Source: Delphinus delphis
Taxonomy: Eukaryota > Chordata > Mammalia > Artiodactyla > Delphinidae
Assembly: GCF_949987515.2 (NCBI RefSeq)
Contig: NC_082702.1
Span: 51,119,600-51,183,599, forward strand
Reading direction: 5' to 3'
DNA length: 64,000 bases
Under the pieces are notes generated by a model, which did no database searches, had not been told where the DNA came from, and worked only from the letters and a program-made list of their open reading frames with translations. Position numbers and translations under genes: made by a program. The first letter of the stretch is position 1. Each line of letters starts with the position of its first letter. Below are positions 21,130 through 32,499 of the stretch, piece after piece.

Positions 21130-21565
21130 CAATAAGCACTGGGTAGGGGTTAGGGATATAACAGTGACCGAAAAAATGATACACTAAGGAACTTTTGGTT
21201 CCCCAGAAGGAAATAGATATTAGTCAAAAAATTACACACGAAAAAGTAATAATGCTCTGATCAGGGTTAAGGAAAATTGTCCTTTCATGATTAAAAAGGG
21301 ACTACTGACAAAGTGATGGAATGAGGGTGCTTGGATATTTCCCCGAGGAACATGTGAGCAAGCGGAGATGTGGTGTTTGTTATGACAGATGGATGAAAGA
21401 TATATAAATTAAAGAACACAAAACAAGACTTGTACTATAATTCTAATACATAAATATACATGTGTAGACAAGAGATGGAAAGGAATTTTCAAAAAAAAAG
21501 TAGAAATAGATCTATTAGGATGGTGGGATGGTGGTAATTCTTTTTCTTAAAATGATTTTTAATGT
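21130..21565. repeat. Diverged ancient repeats, family unassigned
   Basis: 'taagcactgggtaggggtta', 'gggatataacagtgaccgaa' and the later 'gaacatgtgagcaagcggag' recall the unassigned repeat seen at 25775. From about 21370 an AT-rich L1-like 3' end may follow. Support is weak. Confidence 0.3.
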
Positions 21566-22035
21566 TCTTATTGTTAAAAATTTTAAGTGCAGTCATTTCT
21601 TAGATTTTTACTTGACCCGGTTATATTTTTTGCATATTCAAAATTACAAATTTATATTCAAAATAACATGTTAGTATCCACTATGCCTTATTACACTATT
21701 TTCCCACATAAATACTGTTTTTTAGGCATTCAAATGAATATATGTTCACTATTGGAGCAACTGGTCAGGGTTAAAATATTGTTATTCTTTACCCTGCTCT
21801 CAACGGAATGCTCATAATTTTCTATGTGTGTGTTTCTTTCCAACTTCCCTTCTTTTCATGGTTTTATTTGCTTTTCATATCACTGTTAAAGACTGAAAAT
21901 ATATCAGCGCTATAAGAAGATTAAAGCTGATTCTGTTTAATTTCTCTCCATTAAAAGAATCAGTTGATTTTATTAAAAGGAGAATAAGAAGAAACATACA
22001 CCACACTGCTGGTTGGATTATCATAGGTTGAGATT
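21566..22035. other. AT-rich sequence, nothing recognised
   Basis: A hydrophobic 76-codon frame at 21587-21817 is explained by T-rich composition. No confident feature. Confidence 0.35.
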
Positions 22036-22040
22036 GTCAG

Positions 22041-22082
<42 letters not shown>
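22041..22082. repeat. (CG)3(CA)n alternating purine-pyrimidine repeat
   Basis: Starts cgcgcg, then about 18 CA units. Strictly alternating tracts of this kind favour Z-DNA in general. Confidence 0.9.
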
Positions 22083-22084
<2 letters not shown>

Positions 22085-22169
22085 CACAGCATCAAATGGA
22101 TACACATCCAGCCCTTTCAAAACACTGAGCCCAGACCCAAAGCTTGAAGGTTTTGTCAGGACTTTCTCC

Positions 22170-22282
22170 TTGGTTCCTCACAGCTTCACTTTGAAGCAGG
22201 AGCTGTTATCCTTCCCTTAAAAGTGAGCGAACTGAGTTCCTCAGATTTGAGAACGCTGCCCAAGTTGGGCTGGGCAGGGGGT
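22170..22282 (-). mobile_element. MIR SINE fragment
   Basis: 'ctgttatccttcccttaaaa', 'gtgagcgaactgagttcctc' and 'gaacgctgcccaagttgggc' follow the reversed MIR core. Confidence 0.5.
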
Positions 22283-22338
22283 CAGGGGAAAGCAGGGAAG
22301 CAGACATCGAGCAGGGACTCAAGACCCTTCCCCAGAGA

Positions 22339-22675
22339 TTTCAAGGCTCAGTCTAAGTGCCATCTCCTTAGAGAGGACTTCCCTGGATGCTCTACCTTGA
22401 ATTAGGGTCTCCAAGGTGTTCTCTTAATTCTTTATCCTGCTCATTCATTTCTGGCACTTATCACAAATAATACCTAACTTGTGTATTCCAGTTAAATTTA
22501 TATTTAATCTGTTTGCTTGTTTACCTTCGGTCCCCACCCTCTGTGAGAACGCAAGCTCCAGGAGGGGAGAAGAGATGTCCTATCTGCTGTTCACCATTCA
22601 AACCCCAGCTCCCAGAGCAGTGCGTGCTGCCTCGGATGTGCTCAATGAACATTTTGTTGAAAAAACAAATGATTA
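22339..22675 (+). mobile_element. L2 LINE 3' end
   Basis: Good collinear L2 landmarks: 'gtctaagtgccatctcctta', 'gaggacttccctggatgctc', 'ttctggcacttatcacaaat', 'gagaacgcaagctccaggag', and 'gtgctcaatgaacattttgt'. The three frames here arise from the repeat. Confidence 0.85.
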
Positions 22676-22757
22676 AATAAATAAAAGTCATGTTTTGAGT
22701 ATATCCCATGTTGTGCTTGAATGAAGGGTTCCACACCTAAAAGACAAACAACTTTTT

Positions 22758-22956
22758 TTTTTTTGCGGTACGCGGGCCTCTCACTGTTGTGGCCTCTCCC
22801 GTTGCGGAGCACAGGCTCCAGACAGGCAGGCTCAGCGGCCATGGCTCACGGGCCCAGCCGCTCCGCGGCATGTGGGATCTTCCCGGACCGGGGCACGAAC
22901 CCGTGTCCCCTGCATCGGCAGGCGGACTCTCAACCACTGCGCTACCAAGGAAGCCC
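22758..22956 (-). mobile_element. CHR-2-type SINE
   Basis: About 200 bp with the reversed tail (T-run, then 'gcggtacgcgggcctctcac') and the head 'gctaccaaggaagccc'. Target-site duplication caaacaacttttt at 22745-22757 and 22957-22969. Close to the copies at 711 and 45830. Confidence 0.95.
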
Positions 22957-22984
22957 CAAACAACTTTTTAAAGAAAGCAAATGG

Positions 22985-23520
22985 TCTGAGAGTTAATGAT
23001 CTAAGCTAGGGCAAGTCATGTATGAAATAGTTAAAATTTATGAAAGAAAAACATTAGTAAAAATAGTGGCATAAAAAAGGTTTATAAAGTATGAAATTTA
23101 AAAAGTAAGAAGAAAGGGGTGGGATTAATTTCAGCAATATATTCTGTTCAACCCAACATATCCAAATTAGTATCATTTCAACATGTCATCAGTATGAAAG
23201 AACTACTGAGTTTGTTTACCTAAGTCTCCTTTCGGACTCAGGATCTGAAACCCGTGTGCGTTGGACACGTAAGCCATCTCCGTTCCACTGAGCACATTAT
23301 CAGTGCTCGGGTGCCACACGTGGCTGTGGCTCCTGTCTTGGATGGCACAGCCAGAGGACGATCTTCTCATTTTAGACCCAAGGACCTTGAGCCAAAGCAG
23401 GTCAGGGCCTGACTATGGGTCACATGGAGGCTGTTCTAAGCAGAGATCACTGCTCCGAGCTCTCATTCCTCAAGGTGGGTACTTTTTCGATATCTGGGGG
23501 CCCTGCTGAGTAGGGATTAC
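22985..23520. other. Unique sequence, nothing recognised
   Basis: AT-rich up to 23210, then mixed. No confident repeat or exon. Confidence 0.35.
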
Positions 23521-23524
23521 CAGG

Positions 23525-23650
23525 CAGGCTGTTTGCCTGAACTGCCTGTGTTGGAGTCTCACAAAGACCTCCTGTGTGGCTGTGCAACCTTGGGCATGTG
23601 ATTTATTTTCTCTGCGACTCAGTTTCTCAAATGTTAAAGAGGGTTCTTTG
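23525..23650 (+). mobile_element. MIR SINE
   Basis: 'gtgtggctgtgcaaccttgg', 'gcatgtgatttattttctct', 'gcgactcagtttctcaaatg'. Confidence 0.7.
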
Positions 23651-23704
23651 CAGTGAACCAGAATCAAGTTATCCAAAGAATTATAATTAAATAATATAAA
23701 CCAA

Positions 23705-24155
23705 AGTCATGTAATAAATTGTGTCCCTTAGAAAAATATGTTGAAATCCCACCCCCTAATATCTCAGAATGTGACCTTATTTGAAAATATGGTTGTTACA
23801 GATGTAATTAGTTAAGGTGAGGTCATAGTGGAGTAGGGTGGGCCCTTCATCCAATATGACTGACAGCCTTTTAAGAGAATAGAAGGCAGAGACCGGGATG
23901 CACAGGGAGACCTCTCTGAGACCACAGAGGAGAGACAGAGGTTAGAATGATGCACCTATAAGCCAAGGATTGCTGGCCACCATCAGAAGCTTAGAAAAGG
24001 TAGAGAAGTATTCTACACAGAGTCTCAGTGGGGGCATGGCTCTAATACCTGATCTCAGACTTCCAGCCTCCAAAACATTAAGAGAAGACATTTCAATTGC
24101 TTTAATCCACTCAGTTTGTGGTAATTTGTTACAGAAACCTTAGGAAACTAATACA
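23705..24155 (+). mobile_element. MaLR-type solo LTR (MLT1-like)
   Basis: About 450 bp: an opening region with 'aatatgttgaaatcccaccc', 'aatgtgaccttatttgaaaa', 'aattagttaaggtgaggtca', 'ggtgggcccttcatccaata', then 'acttccagcctccaaaacat' and a terminal 'tttgttacagaaaccttagg'. This order is that of MaLR LTRs (mammalian retrotransposon-like, related to ERVL). It is a solo copy with no internal genes. Confidence 0.8.
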
Positions 24156-24161
24156 CCCATA

Positions 24162-24305
24162 AAAAGTTTTGCCAGATTAAATACAGGATGCTCAGTTAAA
24201 TTTCAGATAAAAAATGAAAAAATATGTAGCGTAAGTATGTCCCATGCAGTATTTGAGATAGACTTAGTTGGTATATTATATTTACATTTTCTACATCTGG
24301 CAACC
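24162..24305. mobile_element. Palindromic MITE
   Basis: The left end 'ttttgccagattaaatacag' and right end 'ttctacatctggcaacctta' are approximate inverted complements. The inner arms (gctcagttaaatttcagata…) also pair loosely around 'gtatgtcccatgcag'. This looks like a short foldback DNA transposon of hAT type. Confidence 0.55.
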
Positions 24306-24355
24306 TTACCCATATACCACTTTTACAACATGTCAACCACAGCTTTTAAAGACAT

Positions 24356-24899
24356 GTTAGCCAAGATATGGAAGCAACCTAAATGTCCATCGACAGATGA
24401 ATGGGTAAAGAAGATGGTATATATATATACAATGAAACACTACTCAGCCATAGAAAAGAATGAAATAATGCCATTTACAGCAACATGGATGGACCTAGAG
24501 ATTATCATATTCAGTGAAATAAGTCAGATAGAGAAAGACAAACATCATATGATATCACTTATATGTGGAATCTAAAAAAAATGACACCAATGAACTTATT
24601 TGTGAAACAGAAATAGACTCATAGACGTAGAAAACAAACTTATGGTTACCAAAAAGGAAAAGAGGGGGAGGGAATAAATGGAATTTGGGATTCACATATA
24701 CACACTACTATACATAAAATAGATACTACTACTGTATAGCACAGGGAACTCTACACAATAGCTGGTAATAACCTATAATGGAAGAGAATCTGCAAAAGTA
24801 TATATGTATATAAATGTATGTATGTATAACTGAATCAGTTTTCTGTACACCTGAAACTAACACAGCATTGCAAATTAACTATACTTCTATTTTTAAAAT
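24356..24899 (+). mobile_element. L1 3' end (ORF2 terminus plus 3' UTR)
   Basis: 5'-truncated L1 beginning in the ORF2 C-terminus. The frame at 24237-24575 contains KIWKQPKCPSTDEWVKKM and HYSAIEKNEIMPFTATWMDL, typical of the end of L1 ORF2p. The 3' UTR then ends 'cacctgaaactaacacagca' and 'aattaactatacttctattt'. It is inactive and too short to encode anything functional. Confidence 0.9.
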
Positions 24900-25770
24900 T
24901 AGCTCTTGTTAGAGGAAGTATATAGATATAAATGTGTTCTGTGTGAATAAAGATATACATCCTACACGCATTCTAATATTTTAGGTATTCACAAATGGAT
25001 GTTGTAATAGTATTCATTTTAGCACTGGTTGAAATCAGAACACCACAGTCTGACGAAGTCAAACTGCCCCGTGGTGACAGGCCTGTGGAGCACCTCCGGT
25101 TCCTCAGGGTTCAGCAAGGTCCAATTTCATCACAGCGGGCTGCTCCACGTGCATGCCTGAGCCTGGTGTGGGCAGCCGCGTGTCTGGGCAGGCCCCGCTG
25201 CCTCAGAAAATCACTCTGTCCCAACAGCCCGCTCCCTCCAGAACTGCCTCCGTGTGCCCTTCCCGAATGCTCCCATTTGCCTCTCCTACTGGAGCACAGA
25301 ATGACGGTGACAAACTCTGTTTTATTAGCCGAGCAGATGTTATCGATATCTGGGAAATGCACCCATCATTCTTTCAGTGGCATGAACGGGGGGCGGGGGG
25401 GCAGTTTCCTTTTCCGCCTCCTTCTCCATCCCTTCCCGCGCCCCCCAGCAGTGGGCATCCTGCCATCCATCCAGAAGAGAGCTGCCCTGCCCCCAAGACC
25501 CCGTGGGAGCCTTCGGGCTAACGTGATCTTATCAGGCAGAGATAAACTGGGCTGAATATTTATGACCCTGCCTTTTGGGAAGAGCAGTCTCTGGGTGTGC
25601 TCAGTTCAGGAAGTTGATAAAAAGGAGGGAAAAATCAAGAAACAGATGTTTCTGGGTTGTGTGTGCACACGCACATGCACGTAATAGAAAACAACTTAAT
25701 TTTGTATATCCAAGTTTTTTACGAGGACTTGATAAATTCTAATATTAACTGATAATTCATCAACCCCAGC
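24900..25770. other. Unique sequence with GC-rich middle, no gene supported
   Basis: The 186-codon frame at 24995-25555 starts in AT-rich sequence and runs through a GC-rich block. Its composition (Pro/Arg/Leu-rich, no domain) and the parallel frame in another register argue for chance. Confidence 0.4.
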
Positions 25771-25774
25771 AATA

Positions 25775-26105
25775 TTTATTGAGAATGTATCATGCACCCG
25801 TGATTTACATGCTGGTGATCCAGGGGTGAACAAGAAAGATTAACCCTGCCCCTCATGGAGTTTACCTACCAGTAAGAGGAGACAGCTAATAAACAAGTAA
25901 ACAGCTAAAGACTTTAAATGTTTTTAATAACTGTTGGGAAGGAAATAACCAGGCTGCAGAGACTGACGGGAACAGGGACATCTATTTTAGGAAGGGACCT
26001 CTGAAAAGGCAGCATTAAGAGGACACCCAAAGAATGATAAGGAAATAGCCACAGGAAGTCTGTGAGCAACAGGAGTCTTTTCAGAAGGAGATGGGCTTGT
26101 CTCAA
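25775..26105 (+). repeat. Ancient interspersed repeat, family unassigned
   Basis: 'aatatttattgagaatgtat', 'ctggtgatccaggggtgaac', 'cctgcccctcatggagttta', 'taataaacaagtaaacagct' and 'gaagggacctctgaaaaggc' are hallmarks of a very common old mammalian repeat that I cannot name. It is the fullest copy here. Confidence 0.55.
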
Positions 26106-26109
26106 GCAG

Positions 26110-28380
26110 TGCTTGAGACCTTCACTCTAGAAGCCTCTGGAAGAGTTGGGGTTTTGCAAGAAAATTATGTCCCAGGCCATCCATTGCATGTGATGAATGG
26201 ATCTCTCTGCCTCTAGGACGGTTCTAGTTATTAAATGGACTTCTCTGCATCTGGAAATGTTCTAGTTATGTGCCATCTTTGGAAGAGTTGAGAAAACAGT
26301 CGGTTGAATCACTTTCTGTGTTCTGTGGTTCAGATTAAGAGCTCCAGTTGAGAAAGGCTCTGAACTTTAGACATTATGACCCAGGTAATGAGGAGAAAGG
26401 AAGCTGGCATAGAAGTATACTGAATGGGAGTGAGCCACCCAGCCTCGGTTTCTCCCACTGAAAATGGGCATCCTGACACCTCCCTGGGAAGGTTTTCAGG
26501 TCAAAAGGGGACAACACACGAAAAGTTGCTCAGTCTAGTGCCTGAGAGCAGGTGGAATAAAGTAAGTGTGCTTCTCTTCCCTCCTTTCCTCTTTTCCCCC
26601 ACGATCCACTTAACCCAAACCAGAATGAGGCACAGCAACCCAGCAGCAACGGGGCTGGAAAAACCTGATATTCCCACGTGTTCAGTGGATTTAGATCCTG
26701 AGATCCGAGAAGGCATTTGAGAACCAGACAAGGAAACACACACTCACATATACAACATCCCAGCCCTTTACGTAGCACAGCCCGACTCCCAGGAACAGAC
26801 ATGCCCCTCCCTCTGTCCTGACATGAAACCCACAGTCGTGCAGTCCTCCCTCCTGGGGAGGGATGGAGTGGAGTTACTGTGGCCGTAGATTTTGCAGTTC
26901 ACGCTCTAGTGCAGCACTACACCTCCCATCACCAGGGCACATCCCCAAGGGTCCACTGATAACCTTCACACCACCATAAAGTGTTCCAATGACCCAGGAT
27001 GCAGCCATTTGGCAAACTTCTGTATTTTCCAAACACGCCGTAACACATAGGTATGCGTCCTTATGTACACACAGAAGGACAGAGGCGTTCACACTGGTAA
27101 ACTCACTTGCAACTGACTGCTGTGCACTTTTATCACACGGAATCATAGCTGCCTGATTCCTTCCTTTATCTGTTCCTTGAATGGAAGCTTCAGAGCACTG
27201 AGTCTTAGTTGTTCTGCTCTGATTTGTGCTGCTGTCTGGCAATAGCTTTCCTGTTGTTGAACAAATAAATAAAACTGAAAAACAAACAAACTCAAAACCA
27301 CATATGCACAGCCAAATAGGAACTGACAAATACATCCCCAACCCACGGGAATGCCTGACCACACTCAGAAGCACATTCACACAAGGGCCACAAGTGCGAG
27401 TTACACACACGCACAGTACATGTTTACACTTTGTAACTGAAGTTGTTACAGACACCTTTCAGCATCGCTACATCTGTCTGCACGAAGATCCTTCTAGATA
27501 ATGCCCGGCACCTGGCTGGCCTTATGTGGCGCTTCCCGGTCCAGAGCAGATAACATAGATGGCACCCGGGACTTAGAGCCCTCTGCTCTTCAAAGCTCAC
27601 TGCTTGTACCCAAGACCAGGTGATCACTGAATGCAGTAAACGTGCCTGATTCTGAGGCCTCTCTTTCGTGAGTCAGAACTCGACATCAGCCATCGGGGGA
27701 GACTTAATCTATGTAACATACTCTCTGCTCTGGGGTCTGAGATGGTGTAGAGGCCGGAGCAAAGATGTCAAATCACGTGTGGTCTTTAAATAACCCTTGA
27801 TGTTTGTCACAAGAGTTGAGCCTGGGACCTGGACCCATTCCAGGCAGTAATTGATAATTCCAACTGGTAATTATGTGCTCTGGGTAGTTTCGGTTGGCAT
27901 TCCGCACATCCTGTCCTCAACCGGCAAGAGGTGTTCCCGGGTTTCATGCCAGAGGTGGCTCCATTTCAAGCCCCATAAAGTTTCTAAATACCTTTGGAAT
28001 GCTGTGGAATGAGAGACGCTATCCTCGTTAAACACATGGGCTTCTCGAAAGAAAACCCATTACTCTCGGATAATGACAATTTTTCCTGGTCCTCATGTTC
28101 CTTGTTAAAGGAAAATGTCAACTAATAAGGAACACGCACATAACCCTTCCCAGGAATTAACTATTTATGTCAACCAATGTCCTAGGGGGCTAAGCAAGTA
28201 ATCTGCTTGCCAATTATTGGATTCTTCAGAATATACGGAGACGTTCTAGATTGTTTTGATACTTTTCTTTTTGTTGTGTTTTCTTTTTCACTTTTTGATA
28301 TGCAATTAGCCACCCTTAGATTGAAGTCTGCTCACTTGTTCCCACATAGCATTTACCTCCATTTAAGAAGATGTAGGCTC
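26110..28380. other. Long unique stretch, no gene supported
   Basis: About 2.3 kb without a confident repeat. The 193-codon minus frame at 26874-27455 has no recognised domain and sits in mixed-composition sequence. At 27840-28020, homeodomain-like strings (aattgataatt, ggtaattatg) and two GGAATG strings (TEAD-type) occur together, but such motifs are common by chance. Confidence 0.35.
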
Positions 28381-28389
28381 TTTTTGTTT

Positions 28390-28608
28390 TATTTTATTTC
28401 ATTTTATTCTGTTTGTTCATTCATTGATGGACATTTGGATTGTTTCTATCTTTTGGCTATTGTGGATATTGCTCTGCTATGAATATTTACGTACAAGTTT
28501 TTGTGTGGACAAATGTTTTCCATTCTCCTGGGTATATACCTAGGAGTAGAATTGCCAGGTCATATGGTAACTCTATGTTTAACTGTTTGAAAAACTTGTA
28601 GGCCATTG
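28390..28608 (-). mobile_element. L1 ORF2-end fragment
   Basis: Reversed L1: 'ttcattcattgatggacatt', 'ttggctattgtggatattgc', 'gtacaagtttttgtgtggac', 'tgggtatatacctaggagta' and 'gccaggtcatatggtaactc'. Truncated at both ends. Confidence 0.85.
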
Positions 28609-28869
28609 TTAGATTGGACACTGCCAGGGCTTTATGATAGTAGCACCAGGAATAAAATTGGAGTTTTCCTTTTCCTATCCTCGCAAAGGAATTCCAAAGA
28701 CAAATTAAGTTGAAAATGTAAGATGCTGACCTTGGAGGTGAGCTCTCTCAAGACCTGGGAGACAAGTAAGAGCCTGAGATGGGAGGGCCTTCCCTCATCA
28801 ATTTCCTTATTTCCTGAGAATGTACCAGGGTTTGGAACGAACACATAGTCAAGTCATTACCCTTATGTG

Positions 28870-29255
28870 TGTTCTCTATTGCTGTGTAACAAACCATCCC
28901 AAAATGCAGTGCCTTCAAAGCACAGCACTTTATTATTTCTCAATTTGTAGTTGACCAGGCTCAGCAGGGTGTTCTTATGCTGGTCTCACTAAGGGTTTCG
29001 CTAGCAGCTACAGCCACATGGTGGCCGGGCTACATTCATCTAAAGACAGGACCTGCTATGGCTCCCTCCTTTGCCGTGCTGCCCCGGGGCTATGCCTTTC
29101 CATGTGGCATCTCCACGTGGTCTTTCTCTACGTGGTCTCTCCAGCTGAGGAGCTGGACTTCTTACACAGGGGCTCAGGGCTCCCAAGAATGAGCATGTCA
29201 AGAAGTAAGAAGCAGGAGCTGCCCTTCTTAAATGCTGGGCCTGCAGCCAACACTG
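28870..29255 (+). mobile_element. LTR-like ancient repeat, family unassigned
   Basis: 'ttgctgtgtaacaaaccatc', 'aaaatgcagtgccttcaaag', the 'ccacatggtggccgggctac' block, 'ggcatctccacgtggtcttt' and 'cttcttacacaggggctcag' mark the same family as 8165-8600. Confidence 0.55.
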
Positions 29256-29441
29256 CATTCTACTCTCTGCGTGCTATAGTTTAATACGATCTCGGGCCAG
29301 CCCAGATTCACCGTGCAAGGGACCACAGGTGCATGGGAGAGCTGGGAGGCCTGGGTCACTGGGGGCCACCTTTGCTGAATAGCTGCCGCCCCTGTGTTGT
29401 CTTTTTTGTTGACCTCCAGCAAAGGCTACTAGTCTCTCACG

Positions 29442-29580
29442 TGATGCTCCGCAACAAGAGAAGCCACCGCAATGAGAAGCCTGCTCACGGCAACGAAAAG
29501 TCACCCCCGTTCGCCGCAACTAGAGAAAGCCCGCGCGCAGCAACGAAGACCCAATGCAGCCAAAAATAAATTAATTAATG
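29442..29580 (+). mobile_element. 5'-truncated CHR SINE (long form)
   Basis: Only the 3' half of a long CHR copy: 'gatgctccgcaacaagagaa', 'aactagagaaagcccgcgcg', 'acgaagacccaatgcagcca', then an aaaataaattaatt tail. The tRNA-like head is missing, so no polymerase III promoter remains. Confidence 0.85.
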
Positions 29581-29599
29581 TAAATGAGCAATTGTATAC

Positions 29600-29790
29600 C
29601 TTTATATTTGTGTATACACAGAAAATATATGGATAGATACACATTAAAGAGATTTCTAACAGAGATTTCCTCTAGGGAACTGAGAAAGAGGTAACCTTTC
29701 ATTTTATACTTCTCTGGATGTTAAAAAAATTGTAATTAGTTTGCACTTCTTTTATAATAAACATTAATTAAAAGCCTAACCCAATTTTAG
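29600..29790 (+). mobile_element. Old L1M-like 3' end
   Basis: 'tacttctctggatgttaaaa' and 'gcacttcttttataataaac' resemble the terminal part of old L1M families. Confidence 0.4.
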
Positions 29791-30470
29791 GAAACATTTG
29801 CTGAACTCTTAACACGAACAAGGTCCCATTCTTGTTTTTTTAGATCTAGTGATTTTAAAAGTGATAAGACATAGTTGTTTTTTTTTTTCAAAGAAATCCT
29901 CAGCTAATTTGGACATACACACGTACAAAGACACACATACATACACATGTGCACTGCACATACCACACACCCACCATTAAGCATCATTAAAAAGCAATAT
30001 TCAACATACATCGAACAATGGCCGAAGCCTGCACAGTTTTTGCAAAATCCAAACTGGTGCTGAGAAGTTAATGTTCTCAATTGTATAATCAAAAGAACCA
30101 CGACCAAGCTCTGCTTCGCCCCTTCCTTCCTTGCACTCAGATTGAGAATCTTCCTCTGGCATATAGGAGCCCAAGTCTGGCTCACTTAGCCCGGAGTGCA
30201 CTGACTGACAGCAGCCCAGGGAGGAGCCACCCTTGGCTCTCAGCTGGGTCTTCTGCCCATCGACTGCCAACCTCTCAGAATGCCTCTCTCTCCAAGTGGG
30301 CAGGATGCAGCCCAGGGGTCATTCCCAGATCACACATATTTCTGAGAACATGTTCTTTCTTGAAATGGTGATGCAATGCAGAAGAGGGTTTCGGGACTGA
30401 TCAATGGCAGTGAGGGCTCTGTCAGGATGTACAATCATTTGACTCAGTTCAATAAGTTGAGCTTCTGGGG
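29791..30470. other. Unique sequence, nothing recognised
   Basis: Moderate GC. No confident repeat. Confidence 0.35.
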
Positions 30471-30790
30471 CAGGAAAAAAGCCCCCCTGCCCCGCCCGCG
30501 TTCTAAAAATGCTGGTATGAAGAACCCCGAGAGCTGCTGTCTCCTCTGCCCCAGCCGGATTCCCCGAAAGCACCCCCATCTTGCGATTGCTAAAACTCAA
30601 ACAAGATCTCGGGTGGGAGTGTATCGGGCATATCGAGAAGCTCATTGATCGGTAGGCTTCTCGGAGCCTAACGCTCCATCCGACAGGAGCTCTGAATACT
30701 TCTGAGCACGTGCTTTTCCTCGGCCTGCCAGGGGCCCGGTTATCAATCACGACCCTTGTTCCGCTCAAGGCAGAAGGGAATAATGACATC
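30471..30790. promoter_or_regulatory. CpG-retaining repeat-free block, function unknown
   Basis: By hand count about 19 CpG occur in roughly 300 bp at about 53% GC, near the number expected without CpG decay. The surrounding DNA has very few. No repeat is recognisable. Long frames on both strands (156 codons minus, 90 plus) follow from the low stop density. This could be a small CpG island, an enhancer or an unmethylated promoter. No TATA box or known motif decides between them. Confidence 0.35.
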
Positions 30791-30934
30791 TATCCAGCGG
30801 TTCTGGGTTGGCTCCAAGGACCTGTTCTCTTGGAGAAGAATCTGAGGCCATAGCAGAGGGTGAGAGCTAGGCCTCCCCCTATAGGAGAGATGGGACGGGG
30901 GGGATAAAATCAAGGCAGATGTGGGCACTTCGTA

Positions 30935-31065
30935 TGGCCTGAAATACTTCACAGGCACCGTTTCATTTCTTCATGGCTACAACCCCGTGAGATCGGTTCT
31001 ATCAATAGTTCCATTTTTCAGAAGAGGAAACTAAGGCTCTGAGATGTGAAGTAAAACAGTCTGAG
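30935..31065 (-). mobile_element. MIR SINE
   Basis: 'caccgtttcatttcttcatg', 'caaccccgtgagatcggttc', 'ccatttttcagaagaggaaa', 'ctaaggctctgagatgtgaa'. Confidence 0.65.
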
Positions 31066-31179
31066 ACTTCAAAGAAAGTCCAAGAGTTTATGCAAAACAG
31101 CCAGAAAAACTCCACTTTGGACCAGCCCCACACACAATTTCGTTGGAACACAAGACTCTTCAGCCAAAATCAGAAATGC

Positions 31180-31455
31180 TTTGAACACTGCGACCTCATC
31201 TAGCTATAGCAATTCTTTCCATTTTACAGAGGAGGGGCCTGAGACTCAGAGAAACAAAAAGAACTGCCCAAGTTGACATGGCCACCAAGTGGTTGTAGAA
31301 CGCTCACAAGTAATAATTATATTACCTGCTATTATTTACTGAAAGTATATTACGTATCAGGCAATAAGCTTCTCATATATGATCTGATCTAATCCCCACA
31401 ACATATGAGATAATGTAGCACCACCCTTGTGGGATTTTGGGGAGTATTAAAGACA
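31180..31455 (-). mobile_element. Two adjacent MIR fragments
   Basis: 31180-31305 carries 'tccattttacagaggagggg', 'ctgagactcagagaaacaaa' and 'gccaccaagtggttgtagaa'. 31315-31450 carries 'ttatttactgaaagtatatt', 'acgtatcaggcaataagctt' and 'tctaatccccacaacatatg', which is the 3' part of another minus-strand copy. Confidence 0.6.
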
Positions 31456-32050
31456 GGCTCTTCTTACTAACTCTCTGGTATGTTTCTAAACGTGGGTATA
31501 CCTTCCTATAAGATCAACTAGGATCATAGAACTTTCTACACATACACACCCATGCATGTTGAATCTTATCTTCACCTGGCATCTAGAAATAAATTATCAT
31601 CTGGTATACACAGTTAACTCTGCACAGAGGTGTGTGTGTGTATAAATGCACAGTTATTAAGTGCATGTAACAAAGAGGTGACTTTATTTTTCCTTCAAGC
31701 AACTCAAACTGTTTGTGAAACCTCTAATAGGGATTAAATAGCTGATAAGCAGCTTTTACCATGTTATTGACCCTTGCGACATTTGTCTTAGTGATCTTCT
31801 GTATCTGAAATGGTGTGTACAGACTGTGGGATCCATTTCTTTGCCTGGTTATGGGAAGATTCTACCCACGCTTCAACCCTGTCCAGGGCAAAGGGGATGG
31901 GGCAGAGTTGGGGTAATTGCAGCTCACTGCCTCAACCCTCTGTGTCTCCCCTTCACGTCCCTCTGAAAAAGTTACTTATTAAATAGCGGCAAGACATGTG
32001 TCTTCATATATGGCCACACCTCCTCCTTCCGTAGCTCACGGTTGGTCTGA
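31456..32050. other. Unique sequence, nothing recognised
   Basis: Mixed AT content with a short (GT)n at about 31630. Confidence 0.35.
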
Positions 32051-32054
32051 GAAA

Positions 32055-32218
32055 TAGAGGTGGTCCAGTTCAAAGAACATGGGTAATACCAGCTTCGACA
32101 TCTTCTACCTTTGGGATCTGGGGTAAACAATTCAGTCTTTCCGATTGTCTTCCCCATCTGTGAAGTGGGGATAATAGTGGACCCATTCAATGGGCTCAGG
32201 TTTATTAAAGGTTGTGTG
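32055..32218 (+). mobile_element. MIR SINE fragment
   Basis: 'gggtaataccagcttcgaca', 'ttccccatctgtgaagtggg', 'gataatagtggacccattca'. Confidence 0.5.
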
Positions 32219-32253
32219 AGCTCCTTATGTGTTGACAACCCTCGTTCCCTTAG

Positions 32254-32440
32254 ATGAGGTTCTCAAAGTGTGCTTCCCAGACCAGCTGCTCCAGCAGCAC
32301 CTGGCGGCTTGCTGGAAATGCAAATGCTGGGGCCCCAGCTCTGATCCACTGAATCAGAAACTCTGGGGGTGGACCCAGCAAAATAGGATTTCACACACCC
32401 TTCAGGGGATTTTGAAGCAGCTCAAATCAAAGAATCATGT
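32254..32440 (+). mobile_element. MER20/MER5-type hAT MITE
   Basis: Strong landmarks: 'gaggttctcaaagtgtgctt', 'ccagaccagctgctccagca', 'ctgaatcagaaactctgggg' and 'gggattttgaagcagctcaa'. The 168-codon frame at 32229-32735 joins this element with the following L2 and is not a gene. Confidence 0.8.
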
Positions 32441-32499
32441 CTTTAGACTATTATCACTTTGCATCTCATACACCAAGTCCTGGCTGTCAGAAATTTCTT

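Noticed and set aside
24995..25555. 186-codon open frame
   Set aside because: It crosses from AT-rich into GC-rich DNA, has overlapping alternatives on both strands, shows no domain or start context, and its length fits the low stop density of a GC-rich patch.
26874..27455. 193-codon minus-strand frame
   Set aside because: Cys/Val-rich N-terminus without a domain, no splice or promoter signal and no familiar protein. Treated as chance.
30319..30789. 156-codon minus-strand frame over the CpG-retaining block
   Set aside because: No domain recognised and an antisense frame is also open. Kept only as a possible regulatory block.
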